A DNA stretch of 64,000 nucleotides. It comes from Azospira sp. I13. GTDB taxonomy: Bacteria; Pseudomonadota; Gammaproteobacteria; Burkholderiales; Rhodocyclaceae. A program made the translations under genes and the position numbers. Below are positions 37,845 through 47,087 of this stretch, one piece after another. Where the stretch lies: the NCBI RefSeq assembly GCF_003112695.1, contig NZ_BFBP01000006.1, forward strand, positions 37,228-101,227. The letters run 5' to 3'. The number at the start of each line of letters is the position of its first letter. Within the stretch, counting starts at the first letter, position 1. Under the pieces are notes generated by a model. That model had not been told where the DNA came from and made no database searches. It was given only the letters and a program-made list of their open reading frames with translations.

Positions 37845-38639
37845 ATGCAGCAGTATCACGATCTCATGCGCCACGTGCTGGAACACGGCCACGTCAAAAC
37901 CGACCGTACCGGTACCGGCACCCGCTCCGTCTTTGGCTGGCAGATGCGCTTCAATCTGGCCGACGGTTTTCCCGTCATGACGACCAAGAAGCTGCATCTG
38001 CGCTCCATCATTCACGAACTGCTATGGTTCCTGCAGGGCGACACCAATATCCGTTATCTCAAGGACAACGGCGTCTCCATCTGGGACGAGTGGGCCGATG
38101 CCAACGGCGACCTGGGGCCGGTCTACGGCAAGCAGTGGCGCCGCTGGCAAACGCCCGATGGCCGGGTGATCGACCAGGTGGGGCAGCTGGTGGAAAACCT
38201 GAAGAAAAATCCGGATTCCCGCCGCCATGTGGTTTCCGCCTGGAACCCCGGCGATGTGGATTCCATGGCGCTACCGCCCTGCCACTGCCTGTTCCAGTTC
38301 TACGTGGCCGACGGCAAATTATCCTGCCAGCTCTACCAGCGCAGTGCCGACATCTTCCTCGGCGTGCCTTTCAATATTGCCTCTTACGCCCTGCTCACCC
38401 ACATGGTGGCCCAGGTCTGCGGCTACGGCGTCGGCGACTTCGTGCATACCCTGGGCGATGCCCACCTCTACAGCAACCATCTGGAGCAGGCCCGCCTGCA
38501 ACTGACCCGGGATTTCCGGCCACTGCCGCGCCTGGAGCTCAATCCCGAGGTGAAGGACTTGTTCGCCTTCCGCTTCGAGGACATCGCCCTGGAAGGCTAC
38601 GACCCCCACCCCTCCATCGCAGCCCCCATCGCCATCTGA
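37845..38639 (+). CDS. thyA: Thymidylate synthase
   Basis: A 264-residue ThyA-type enzyme that methylates dUMP using methylene-tetrahydrofolate, producing dihydrofolate. The active Cys146 sits in the [10 protein letters not shown] motif, with [11 protein letters not shown] (phosphate-binding Arg) near the N-terminus and the [11 protein letters not shown] block. It is followed by pgi (19 bases) and then folA, which regenerates the folate. Confidence 0.97.
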   Translation: MQQYHDLMRHVLEHGHVKTDRTGTGTRSVFGWQMRFNLADGFPVMTTKKLHLRSIIHELLWFLQGDTNIRYLKDNGVSIWDEWADANGDLGPVYGKQWRRWQTPDGRVIDQVGQLVENLKKNPDSRRHVVSAWNPGDVDSMALPPCHCLFQFYVADGKLSCQLYQRSADIFLGVPFNIASYALLTHMVAQVCGYGVGDFVHTLGDAHLYSNHLEQARLQLTRDFRPLPRLELNPEVKDLFAFRFEDIALEGYDPHPSIAAPIAI

Positions 38640-38658
38640 ACGACCGCATCCGCCTTCT

Positions 38659-40314
38659 ATGACCCTGGACATTACCCACAGCGACGCCTGGCAGGCCCTG
38701 CTGGCCCACCGCCAGGCCATCGGCAGCAAGCACTTGCGGGAACTCTTCGCCCTCGAGCCCCAGCGCTTTGAGCACCTCTCCTGCCGTCTGGGGGATTTTC
38801 TCGCCGACTTTTCCAAGCAGCGCATTGCGACCGAGACCCTGCCCTTGCTGACGGCCCTGGCCCGGGCCGCTGATGTGGAAGGCTGGCGGGACCGCATGTT
38901 CGCCGGCGAAACGATCAATGTCAGCGAGAACCGGGCCGTGCTGCACCCGGCCCTGCGCTTCATGGGCACCGGCCCCTTCCCCGGGCCGGAACGGGATGTG
39001 ATGCCCGATGTCCGCGCAGTACGGGCCCAGATGCGGCAGTTTTCGGAGCGGGTCCGCAGCGGCCTGTGGCGCGGCTACTCCGGCGAAGCCATTCGCCATG
39101 TGGTGAACCTGGGCATCGGCGGCTCCGACCTGGGGCCGAAGATGGCGGCCCGGGCCCTGTCGGCCTACGACCACCCGGCCCTGCATGTGCACTTCGTCTC
39201 CAACCTGGATGGCGCCCAGCTGGCGCCCCTGCTGGAGACGCTGGACCCGCGCAGCACCCTCTTCATCATCGCCAGCAAGACCTTCACCACCCAGGAAACC
39301 CTGCGCAACGCCCAGACCGCGCGGGACTGGCTGCTGGCCGCTGCAGGCCCGGAAAACGAAGCTGCCGCCCTGGCCCGCCATTTCGTCGCGGTCACCGCTG
39401 CCCCGGCAGAAGCCGGCCTGTTCGGGCTATCCCACGACAACATCTTCACCATGTGGGATTGGGTGGGCGGCCGCTATTCCCTGTGGTCTGCTGTGGGCCT
39501 GGCCCTGGCCCTGGCCATCGGCATGACCCAGTTCGAGCGGTTGCTCTCCGGCGCCCAGGCCCTCGACAAGCACTTCCAGGAAGCGCCCCTGGAGCGCAAC
39601 CTACCGGTGCTGATGGCCCTCATCGGCATATGGAACACCAACTTCCTCGGCGCCTCCACCCTGGCCATCCTGCCCTACAACGAATCCCTGCGTTCCCTGC
39701 CCGGCTACCTGCAGCAGCTGGAAATGGAGAGCAACGGCAAGATGGTCAATCGCAATGGCCAGCCCCTCTCCTGCCAGCCCAATCCCATCGTCTGGGGCGA
39801 GATCGGCATCAACGGCCAGCACGCCTTCTTCCAGCTGCTGCACCAGGGCGGCTGGCTGATCCCCAGCGACTTCATCGTCGCCGCCACCAGCGACTACCCC
39901 CTGCCCGGCCACAACGGCCCCCTGCTGGCCAATTGCCTGGCCCAGAGCGCCGCCCTGGCCTTTGGCCGCACCGAAGCCGAGGCCCGGGCCGAGCTGGAGC
40001 TGGAAGGCCGCAGCGCCGCCGAAATTCAGGAGGTCCTGCCCTACAAGGTGTTCGCCGGCAACCAGCCCGCCACCACCCTGCTGCTGCCCCGCCTGGACCC
40101 TTACCACCTGGGCCTGCTCATCGCCCTCTACGAACACAAGGTTTTCGTTCAGGGCGTCATCTGGGGCATCAACTCCTTCGATCAGTGGGGGGTGGAGCTG
40201 GGCAAAAAGCTCGCCGGCCGCCTGCTGCCCGCCCTGGAAGGAACGCCCGACGACGGGCTGGACGATTCCACCCGGGGCCTCATCGCCTACTGCCGCCGCC
40301 ATGGACAACTCTAA
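38659..40314 (+). CDS. pgi: Glucose-6-phosphate isomerase
   Basis: A 551-residue enzyme interconverting glucose-6-phosphate and fructose-6-phosphate. Signatures: NLGIGGSDLGPKM, FIIASKTFTTQETLRNA, the catalytic Glu region (IWGINSFDQWGVELGK) and VGGRYSLWSAVGL. It lies between thyA and folA, which are often adjacent elsewhere, and overlaps folA by 14 bases. Confidence 0.97.
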   Translation: MTLDITHSDAWQALLAHRQAIGSKHLRELFALEPQRFEHLSCRLGDFLADFSKQRIATETLPLLTALARAADVEGWRDRMFAGETINVSENRAVLHPALRFMGTGPFPGPERDVMPDVRAVRAQMRQFSERVRSGLWRGYSGEAIRHVVNLGIGGSDLGPKMAARALSAYDHPALHVHFVSNLDGAQLAPLLETLDPRSTLFIIASKTFTTQETLRNAQTARDWLLAAAGPENEAAALARHFVAVTAAPAEAGLFGLSHDNIFTMWDWVGGRYSLWSAVGLALALAIGMTQFERLLSGAQALDKHFQEAPLERNLPVLMALIGIWNTNFLGASTLAILPYNESLRSLPGYLQQLEMESNGKMVNRNGQPLSCQPNPIVWGEIGINGQHAFFQLLHQGGWLIPSDFIVAATSDYPLPGHNGPLLANCLAQSAALAFGRTEAEARAELELEGRSAAEIQEVLPYKVFAGNQPATTLLLPRLDPYHLGLLIALYEHKVFVQGVIWGINSFDQWGVELGKKLAGRLLPALEGTPDDGLDDSTRGLIAYCRRHGQL

Positions 40315-40843
40315 GACCGCTCCCACCGCTCAGATCGCAGGCCAGATCGTCGCCCTGATTGCCGCCGTCGGCCGCAACGGCGAAATCGGCCGGGACAACG
40401 CCCTGCTCTGGCGCCTGCCGGAAGACATGGCCTATTTCAAGCAAACCACTCTGGGCCGCCCGGTGATCATGGGTCGCAAGACCTGGGAATCCCTGCCGGA
40501 GCGCTTTCGCCCCCTGCCCGGCCGACTGAATGTCGTGGTCAGCCGCAATCGGGACTATGCCGCCCCCGGCGCCACCCTCTGCCACTCACTGGAAGAGGCT
40601 CTGGCGGCCGCTGGCAGCGGCGAAGTGTTCGTCATGGGCGGTGCAGAGCTTTACACCCTGGCCCTGCCCCAGGCCCACCGTCTCTACCTGACCCGGGTCG
40701 AGGACGCGCCGGCTGCCGATGCTTTTTTCCCCACCGTGCCCGCCGGGGAGTGGCAGGAAACCCGGCGCCAGGCGGGCACCGGCAGCGAACCGACCTATGC
40801 TTTCACGCTGCTGGAACGCCGTCCGTCCGCTACCGTCCGCTAA
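40301..40843 (+). CDS. folA: Dihydrofolate reductase
   Basis: A 180-residue NADPH-dependent reductase that regenerates tetrahydrofolate after ThyA. The motifs IAAVGRNGEIGRDNALLWRLPEDM (two parts), GRPVIMGRKTWESLP, RLNVVVSRN and VMGGAELYTLALP are standard. The ATG overlaps the end of pgi in another frame. An N-terminal 15-residue extension (MDNSKTAPTAQIAGQ) precedes the conserved core. Confidence 0.94.
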   Translation: MDNSKTAPTAQIAGQIVALIAAVGRNGEIGRDNALLWRLPEDMAYFKQTTLGRPVIMGRKTWESLPERFRPLPGRLNVVVSRNRDYAAPGATLCHSLEEALAAAGSGEVFVMGGAELYTLALPQAHRLYLTRVEDAPAADAFFPTVPAGEWQETRRQAGTGSEPTYAFTLLERRPSATVR

Positions 40844-40930
40844 GTACTTCGCCTGGCATTGACTCCCGCCAGAATCGCGCGCCAGCGAGTAAGCGAATCA
40901 GTGCCAACCCCACCGGGGTTTCGGCAAAGG

Positions 40931-40956
40931 AAAAGGGGCCTGACGGCCCCTTTTTT
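40931..40956. terminator. Bidirectional rho-independent terminator
   Basis: AAAAGGGGCC, loop TGAC, GGCCCCTTTT with further Ts, between the convergent folA and decarboxylase genes. Confidence 0.9.
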
Positions 40957-40973
40957 ACTGAATGGCGTCCGCC

Positions 40974-43214
40974 TCAGCGCACGCAATCCACGTAGTACCC
41001 CACCTTGCCATTTCGCTCTTCCTTCACCAGCCCGTGGATGTCGGTCTCGAAGCCGGGGAATTTCTCGTTGAAGTCCCGGGCGAATTGCAGGTACTGCATG
41101 ATGGTCTTGTTGAAGCGCTCGCCGGGGATCAGCAGGGGGATGCCCGGGGGGTAAGGCGTCAGCAGCACGGAAGTAACCCGGCCTTCCAGTTCGTCGATGA
41201 GCACCCGGTCGATTTCCCGGTGGGCCATCTTGGCGAAGGCATCGGCGGGCTTCATAGCCGGGACCATGTCGGAGAGGTACATCTCGGTGGTGAGGCGGGC
41301 CACATCGTTGGCGCGGTAGACGGCGTGGATTTCCTTGCACAGGTCACGCAGGCCGACGCGCTCGTAGCGCGGGTGCTTGGCGACGAAGGCGGGCAGGACC
41401 TTCCACAGGGGCTGGTTCTTGTCGTAGTCGTCCTTGAACTGCTGCAGCTCGGTCACCATGCTGTTCCAGCGGCCCTTGGTGATGCCGATGGTGAACATGA
41501 TGAAGAAGGAATAGAGACCGCACTTCTCCACGATCACGCCGTGTTCGGCCAGGTACTTGGTGACGATGGCGGCGGGAATGCCCCGCTCGGCGAACTCGCC
41601 GTCCACGTCCAGGCCCGGGGTGATGATGGTGGCCTTGATCGGGTCCAGCATGTTGAAGCCGTCGGCCAGGTTGCCGAAGCCGTGCCAGCGGTCGCCGGGC
41701 TTGAGCATCCAGGCGTCCCGCTCCTCGATGCCTTCCTCGGAGAGGTCGTCCGGGCCCCATACCTTGAACCACCAGCCGGAGCCCCACTCCTCGTCCACCT
41801 TGCGCATGGCGCGGCGGAAGTCCAGGGCCTCGGCGATGGATTCCTCCACCAGGGCGGTGCCGCCCGGCTCTTCCATCATGGCAGCGGCCACGTCGCAGGA
41901 GGCGATGATGGCGTACTGGGGGCTGGTGGAGGTGTGCATGAGGTAGGCCTCATTGAACACGTCCCGGTCCAGGTGGCTGTTCTCCGCATCCTGCACCAGG
42001 ATCTGGGAGGCCTGGGAAAGGCCGGCCAGGAGCTTGTGGGTGGACTGGGTGGAGAAGACCATGGACTCCTTGCAGCGGGGCCGGTCGGCGCCGATGGCGT
42101 GGTAATCGCCGTAGAAGTCGTGGAAGGCGGCGTGGGGCAGCCAGGCTTCGTCGAAGTGCAGGGTGTCGATCTTGCCGTCCAGCTCTTCCTTGATGGCTTC
42201 CACGTTGTAGAGGATGCCGTCGTAGGTGGACTGGGTGATGGTCAGCACCCGGGGTTTGGCGTTCTTGTCCGTGGCGAAGGGGTTGGCGGCGATCTTCTTC
42301 TGGATGTTTTCCCAGGCGAACTCGCTCTTCGGAATGGGGCCGATGATGCCGAAGTTGTTGCGGGTCGGCATGAGGAAGACCGGGATGGCGCCGGTCATCA
42401 TGATGGCGTGCAGGATGGACTTGTGGCAGTTGCGGTCCACCACCACGATGTCGCCGGGGGCCACGGTGGAGTGCCAGACGATCTTGTTGGAGGTGGAGGT
42501 GCCGTTGGTGACGAAGTACAGGTGGTCGCAGTTGAAAATGCGTGCCGCATTGCGCTCGGAGGCCGCCACCGGGCCGGTGTGGTCCAGCAGCTGGCCCAGT
42601 TCCTCCACGGCGTTGCAGACGTCGGCGCGCAGCATGTTCTCGCCGAAGAACTGGTGGAACATCTGGCCCACCGGGCTCTTCAGGAAGGCGACGCCGCCGG
42701 AGTGGCCGGGACAGTGCCAGGAATAGGAACCGTCCGAGGCGTAGTGGGTGAGGGCCCGGAAGAAGGGCGGCGGCAGGGATTCCAGGTAGGCCTTGGCTTC
42801 CCGCACCACGTTGCGGGCGATGAATTCCGGCGTGTCTTCATACATGTGGATGAAGCCATGCAGTTCCCGCAGCACGTCGTTGGGGATGTGGCGGGAAGTG
42901 CGGGTTTCGCCGTGCAGGAAGATGGGAATCTCGCTGTTGCGCAGGCGGATTTCACTGACGAAGGCGCGCAGGCCGGCGATGGCCTTGGCGGAAGCCTCGG
43001 GGGAGGAGAACTCCTCGTCGTCGATGGACAGAATGAAGGTGGACGCCCGGCTCTGCTGCTGGGCAAAGGAGGTCAAGTCGCCGTAGCTGGTCACCCCCAG
43101 CACTTCCAGGCCCTCGGCCTGGATGGCCTCCGCCAGCGCCCGGATGCCCAGGCCCGAGGCATTCTCGGAGCGGAAGTCTTCGTCGATGATGATGATGGGG
43201 AAGTGAAAGCGCAT
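40974..43214 (-). CDS. Lysine/arginine/ornithine decarboxylase (fold type I, wing-domain family)
   Basis: A 746-residue PLP-dependent decarboxylase of the large inducible/biosynthetic type. An N-terminal wing (receiver-like, residues about 1-125) precedes the PLP fold; the PLP lysine is in the STQSTHKLLAGLSQ segment, and HYASDGSYSWHCPGHSGG and HFDEAWLPHAAFH are typical. The exact substrate (ornithine, lysine or arginine) cannot be decided from these motifs. The ATG at 43214 is chosen for its N-terminus MRFHFPIIIIDED and GAGGG upstream. Confidence 0.9.
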   Translation of the reverse strand: MRFHFPIIIIDEDFRSENASGLGIRALAEAIQAEGLEVLGVTSYGDLTSFAQQQSRASTFILSIDDEEFSSPEASAKAIAGLRAFVSEIRLRNSEIPIFLHGETRTSRHIPNDVLRELHGFIHMYEDTPEFIARNVVREAKAYLESLPPPFFRALTHYASDGSYSWHCPGHSGGVAFLKSPVGQMFHQFFGENMLRADVCNAVEELGQLLDHTGPVAASERNAARIFNCDHLYFVTNGTSTSNKIVWHSTVAPGDIVVVDRNCHKSILHAIMMTGAIPVFLMPTRNNFGIIGPIPKSEFAWENIQKKIAANPFATDKNAKPRVLTITQSTYDGILYNVEAIKEELDGKIDTLHFDEAWLPHAAFHDFYGDYHAIGADRPRCKESMVFSTQSTHKLLAGLSQASQILVQDAENSHLDRDVFNEAYLMHTSTSPQYAIIASCDVAAAMMEEPGGTALVEESIAEALDFRRAMRKVDEEWGSGWWFKVWGPDDLSEEGIEERDAWMLKPGDRWHGFGNLADGFNMLDPIKATIITPGLDVDGEFAERGIPAAIVTKYLAEHGVIVEKCGLYSFFIMFTIGITKGRWNSMVTELQQFKDDYDKNQPLWKVLPAFVAKHPRYERVGLRDLCKEIHAVYRANDVARLTTEMYLSDMVPAMKPADAFAKMAHREIDRVLIDELEGRVTSVLLTPYPPGIPLLIPGERFNKTIMQYLQFARDFNEKFPGFETDIHGLVKEERNGKVGYYVDCVR

Positions 43215-43343
43215 GGCAGAACCCTCAGGGAATAGCCGGGTGGTAAATGACATGACGGCCGGACGACAAAGGATGGAAAGACATCGATTGTGGTCCGGCC
43301 GGATGAAGAGCGGATGAAAGCGGTGGCGACCGACGCGGCAGCG

Positions 43344-43913
43344 TCAGATCTTGGGCAGGGTGACGCCCACCTGGCCCTGGTACTTGCCCCCCCGGTCCTT
43401 GTAGGAAGTCTCGCAGACCTCGTCAGACTCGAAGAACAGCACTTGGGCACAACCCTCGCCAGCGTAAATCTTGGCAGGCAAGGGCGTGGTGTTGGAAAAC
43501 TCCAGGGTCACATAGCCTTCCCATTCGGGCTCGAAGGGAGTGACGTTCACGATGATGCCGCAACGGGCATAGGTACTCTTGCCCAGGCAGACGGTGAGTA
43601 CGCTGCGGGGAATGCGGAAATACTCGACGGTGCGGGCCAGGGCGAAGGAATTGGGCGGAATGACACAATAGCCCTTGCCGGAGACTTCAACGAACGACTG
43701 GGGGTCGAAGTTCTTCGGATCGACGATGGTCGAGTTGATGTTGGTGAACACCCGAAACTCGTCGGCACAGCGGATATCGTAGCCGTAGCTGGAGGTGCCG
43801 TAGGAAACGATCTTCTGGCCATTCACTTCGCGCACGAGCTCCGGCGCGAACGGTTCGATCATGCCGTGCTGCTCCGCCATACGGCGGATCCACTTATCGG
43901 ATTTGATGGCCAT
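43344..43913 (-). CDS. dcd: dCTP deaminase
   Basis: A 189-residue trimeric enzyme that deaminates dCTP to dUTP, feeding dUMP to ThyA. The blocks [24 protein letters not shown] (two parts) and [17 protein letters not shown] are diagnostic, with the catalytic Glu and Arg regions. Length is standard. In related genomes dcd neighbours apbC/metG, and here the flotillin module separates them. Confidence 0.95.
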   Translation of the reverse strand: MAIKSDKWIRRMAEQHGMIEPFAPELVREVNGQKIVSYGTSSYGYDIRCADEFRVFTNINSTIVDPKNFDPQSFVEVSGKGYCVIPPNSFALARTVEYFRIPRSVLTVCLGKSTYARCGIIVNVTPFEPEWEGYVTLEFSNTTPLPAKIYAGEGCAQVLFFESDEVCETSYKDRGGKYQGQVGVTLPKI

Positions 43914-43995
43914 GTGTGCCTACCCAAGCGCCAGAAAAATTAAAGGGCCTCATTTTACTGGCACTTAGGCTGAGGGAATAGGAAAAATCGTCCTG

Positions 43996-45729
43996 TTACG
44001 CATTTTCCTTGTCTGCCGACAATGGCTGGGCTATGGAGGAGGGAGGCGGAACGGCATCCACCGCTGCCAGCCCCTCAGATGCCACCGCAGGAATCAGGCC
44101 GTTGATATCTCCTCCCTTCAGGCCGATTTCACCCAGTAAGGCATCCACAAGGGGTTGCTGGGCCCGGTAACGCAGCATGGCATTGGCCGCCTGGTCAGCC
44201 AGGTTGCCATTACCTCCGGGTTCGCCGGGAGCGCTGCGGGAACTACCGGTCAAGCCATCAACCTGGATAATCTTGATGCCCTCAATAGCCTCCATCGGTT
44301 TGACGGTCTCGGCAATGATTTCCGGCAAGCGTTCAATCAGCGCCAGCTTGATCTGCAGTTGAATCTGCGCATCCCGCAAAGTATTGACGGCCTCGTTGAT
44401 CAGCTGCTTACCCTGGGCCTCCACTTGATAGGCCAAACGTTGGGCTTCTGCCTTGATACGAATGGCTTCGGCATGATTTTCCGCCGCGGCTTTCTCTGCT
44501 TCGGCAGCAACCGTTACGCCAATAGCCTGTTGCTCGGCATGACGCTGAGCTTCAACCAATGCCACCTGCTTTTCCCGTTCGGCGGTTGCCACTTCCCGCG
44601 CCGTTGTCACCAACTCTTCCGCGCGAGCCGCCTGGGCCCGGGCCTCATTGGCCAGACGCTCAGCTTCAGACTGAGCCCGGGATTTTTCGGCCACCGAAAT
44701 CTGTTTGTCCTGCTCCGCCAAGGTCGTGGTCCGCTCCTGGGAAATCTTGGCTACCTGCAGCTCTCGTTCAGCCTCGATCTGGCGCTGACGCACCGCCCGG
44801 TCCTTTTCCACTTCGGATTCTTTCACCTGACGTTCAGCAGTGATCCTGGACTGGTCAACTTCCTGTTGCGAGATGATCTTCGCCTGCTCCGCCTCTCTCT
44901 GTTTGGCCGCCTGCTGCTGGGTCACCAGCGCTGATTGCTCGGCCCGCTGGGTTTCTATCTGTCGCTGCTGGTCGAGGCGGAGAAACTCTTGCTGTCGATC
45001 GATCTCCAGCTTGCCTTGTTCCGCCTCCAGATTTTTTTGCCGAACCTGGACTTCCGTGTCCTGCTCAATAGCGTTGCGCTCCTTGCGCCGCCGTTCGGTT
45101 TCTTCAGTCAGTTTGGTCAGACCCTCTGCGTCAAAGGCGTTGTTCGGGTTGAAAAACTCCTTGGATGTCTGGTCCAAGCTGGTCAGGGATACGGACTCCA
45201 GTTCCAAGCCGTTTTTCAGCAAGTCCTCCGATACAGCATTCTGCACACCCTGCACGAAAACCTGGCGGGCATCCTGCAACTGCTGCATGGTCATGGTAGC
45301 CGCTGTTGCGCGCAGGGCATCGACAAACTTGTCTTCCACCAGTTCTTTCAACAGAGCAGGCTCCAGTGTCCGGTTACCGAGGGTCTGGGCTGCATTGGCA
45401 ATGGATTCAGCGCTCGGCTGAACCCGCACGTAGAAGGCTGCCATGACATCCACCCGCATACGGTCCTTGGCAATCAGGCTATCAACCTTGGCTCGGCTGA
45501 CTTCCAGGCGCAAGGTATTCATGTTGACCCGGCAAATATCGTGCAAGACCGGCAGTACTAGCGCGCCACCGTCCATCACCACCTTCTGCCCCCCCATGCC
45601 GGTGCGGACAAAGGCCGTTTCCTTGGTTGAGCGCGTATACAGCCGAGATAGAACCAGGCCAATCGCCATGATGACAACCAAAAGCAGGCCTGCCAGGAAC
45701 AGCGGTTCCGATACATTGTTTGACAGCAT
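43996..45729 (-). CDS. Flotillin/SPFH-domain membrane protein (YqiK-like)
   Basis: A 577-residue protein. An N-terminal membrane helix (10-29) leads into an SPFH/band 7 domain (about 45-235), then a very long Glu/Gln/Ala-rich coiled coil (about 200-460, including KNLEAEQGKLEIDRQQEFLR). It ends with a flotillin-type C-terminal segment (LIERLPEIIAETVKPMEAIEGIKI in two parts) and a Ser/Gly/Ala-rich tail. Flotillins form membrane-associated scaffolds. It follows the YqiJ-like gene by 47 bases with AGGGAGA upstream. G+C is visibly lower than in most neighbouring genes. Confidence 0.88.
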   Translation of the reverse strand: MLSNNVSEPLFLAGLLLVVIMAIGLVLSRLYTRSTKETAFVRTGMGGQKVVMDGGALVLPVLHDICRVNMNTLRLEVSRAKVDSLIAKDRMRVDVMAAFYVRVQPSAESIANAAQTLGNRTLEPALLKELVEDKFVDALRATAATMTMQQLQDARQVFVQGVQNAVSEDLLKNGLELESVSLTSLDQTSKEFFNPNNAFDAEGLTKLTEETERRRKERNAIEQDTEVQVRQKNLEAEQGKLEIDRQQEFLRLDQQRQIETQRAEQSALVTQQQAAKQREAEQAKIISQQEVDQSRITAERQVKESEVEKDRAVRQRQIEAERELQVAKISQERTTTLAEQDKQISVAEKSRAQSEAERLANEARAQAARAEELVTTAREVATAEREKQVALVEAQRHAEQQAIGVTVAAEAEKAAAENHAEAIRIKAEAQRLAYQVEAQGKQLINEAVNTLRDAQIQLQIKLALIERLPEIIAETVKPMEAIEGIKIIQVDGLTGSSRSAPGEPGGNGNLADQAANAMLRYRAQQPLVDALLGEIGLKGGDINGLIPAVASEGLAAVDAVPPPSSIAQPLSADKENA

Positions 45730-45776
45730 TTGTTTTGTTCTCCCTGAAGCTGATGCGAAATGTGGCCAAAGAAGGG

Positions 45777-46403
45777 TTAGGGCTGAAGCAGGCCCCGGTG
45801 AGGATTGGGGATGGCGCGATAGCGGGCGCCGAGACGGCGAACCAGCAGAACCTCGGCACCATCCTCCAGAACCTCCGTACCGTCATCGGGCTCTGCCATG
45901 ACGTAATGGGAGCGCCCATGTTCATCCCGCACCCGGATCTGTGCGGCCACACCAGGACGTGCAGGAGCCCCCACCACAATGCCGGCCCGGCCAACCAGGG
46001 CATCCAGGGAGACAGCCGCGGTCTCGTCCCGGGGCAGAATGCGCTCTAGCAACATGCCCCCACCTCTCAACATCGGCACTGCGAAAAACAATGCCGGAAC
46101 GCTGGCAATAACTGCTGGCAGGGGGGTGCCCAAGAGGCGCGAGGCGATCGATTGAATGAACAGCCCGGTCAGGCCAAAGGCGGTAAGGAATATCAATAGC
46201 AACATCAGCAGGGGGACCCGGCCAACGTGCAGCCAACCAAGGAAATCTCCATCGCTCGGCTGCAAATCCAGAATGCCATCCACCGCGCCGGACAGTCCCG
46301 TTCCGCTCAACAGGAAAGCAATCCCTTCCAAGATACTCAGGCCGAGCATCACCAGCAGCGATACGGAAAAGGGCAGGCTATGTTCCGCAAAAAAGATGTC
46401 CAT
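45777..46403 (-). CDS. YqiJ-like membrane protein (OB-fold, NfeD-related)
   Basis: A 208-residue inner-membrane protein. Three hydrophobic segments (about 8-34, 62-84 and 96-112) precede a C-terminal OB-like domain (VGRAGIVVGAPARPGVAAQIRV; SHYVMAEPDDGTEVLEDGAEVLLV, each in context). The N-terminus, FAEHSLPFSVSLLVMLGLSILEGIAFL, and the sequence LHVGRVPLL match the E. coli YqiJ layout. YqiJ partners the flotillin YqiK, and here the two genes are adjacent in the same order. The ribosome site is weak. Confidence 0.85.
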   Translation of the reverse strand: MDIFFAEHSLPFSVSLLVMLGLSILEGIAFLLSGTGLSGAVDGILDLQPSDGDFLGWLHVGRVPLLMLLLIFLTAFGLTGLFIQSIASRLLGTPLPAVIASVPALFFAVPMLRGGGMLLERILPRDETAAVSLDALVGRAGIVVGAPARPGVAAQIRVRDEHGRSHYVMAEPDDGTEVLEDGAEVLLVRRLGARYRAIPNPHRGLLQP

Positions 46404-46418
46404 AACTGATCCAAAGGC

Positions 46419-47087
46419 CTAATCCGGCTCCCCCCTGGCTTTTAGTACGGCCAGTCGCTCATCGATGCGATGCTGCCGAGCCAGGTCGGCTAGTTCTTTG
46501 AGTTTTCCCGCAGTCTGGCTATCCACCCCAGCCCCCAGCCCCGGGATGCCGCTTTGCCGGGCAAGGATTCTGTCGAAACTGGCACCGGCACGGTCCACCT
46601 TGCTTGTCAGCGGGGAGGCGCCTTGGGCGGCAAGCACCGGGTTACTCCGGGACGCGAGGAATTGTTGCAGGGCATCTTCCATTTCCCGGTGCTTGGCACG
46701 TAGGGCGGCCACATAGCCTTCCAGTTCCTTTTCCTCGCCAGCGATATTGGCAATGGCTTTTTCCAGAACCGGAATCTGAGCTTCGATATCCAGTTGGCGG
46801 GCGATGGCAGCCTTCGCCAGATCGTCACGCCCCTGACCTACGGCAAAATCCACTTCTGACGCGAACTGCTCGTGCCGGCGATTCTGCTCCGCCAGGTTGG
46901 TAATCGCCAGGTGCTTGTTAGCAGCAGCCCTACCCAGGGAAACGCCCAGCTCGTCAATGGCGCTTTCCACTTCCCGAATGGCCTGTCCCATGCCGGCTTC
47001 GGGATTTGCATTCTCCAGACTATCAAGTAAGGAATGAACGTTACCCGCCACAATCCGGGCAACTCGGGTACCAATGCTGTCAGCCAT
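46419..47087 (-). CDS. PspA/IM30-family membrane-stress protein
   Basis: A 222-residue protein of the PspA/Vipp1 (ESCRT-III-like) family: a helical hairpin with GNVHSLLDSLENANPEAGMGQAIREVESAI (read in two parts), then a long coiled coil, and ALQQFLASR in the middle. PspA binds stressed inner membranes and maintains proton-motive force. The ATG at 47087 has GAGGAG seven bases upstream and overlaps the end of the previous gene by 8 bases. PspBC/PspF partners are not nearby. Confidence 0.85.
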   Translation of the reverse strand: MADSIGTRVARIVAGNVHSLLDSLENANPEAGMGQAIREVESAIDELGVSLGRAAANKHLAITNLAEQNRRHEQFASEVDFAVGQGRDDLAKAAIARQLDIEAQIPVLEKAIANIAGEEKELEGYVAALRAKHREMEDALQQFLASRSNPVLAAQGASPLTSKVDRAGASFDRILARQSGIPGLGAGVDSQTAGKLKELADLARQHRIDERLAVLKARGEPD

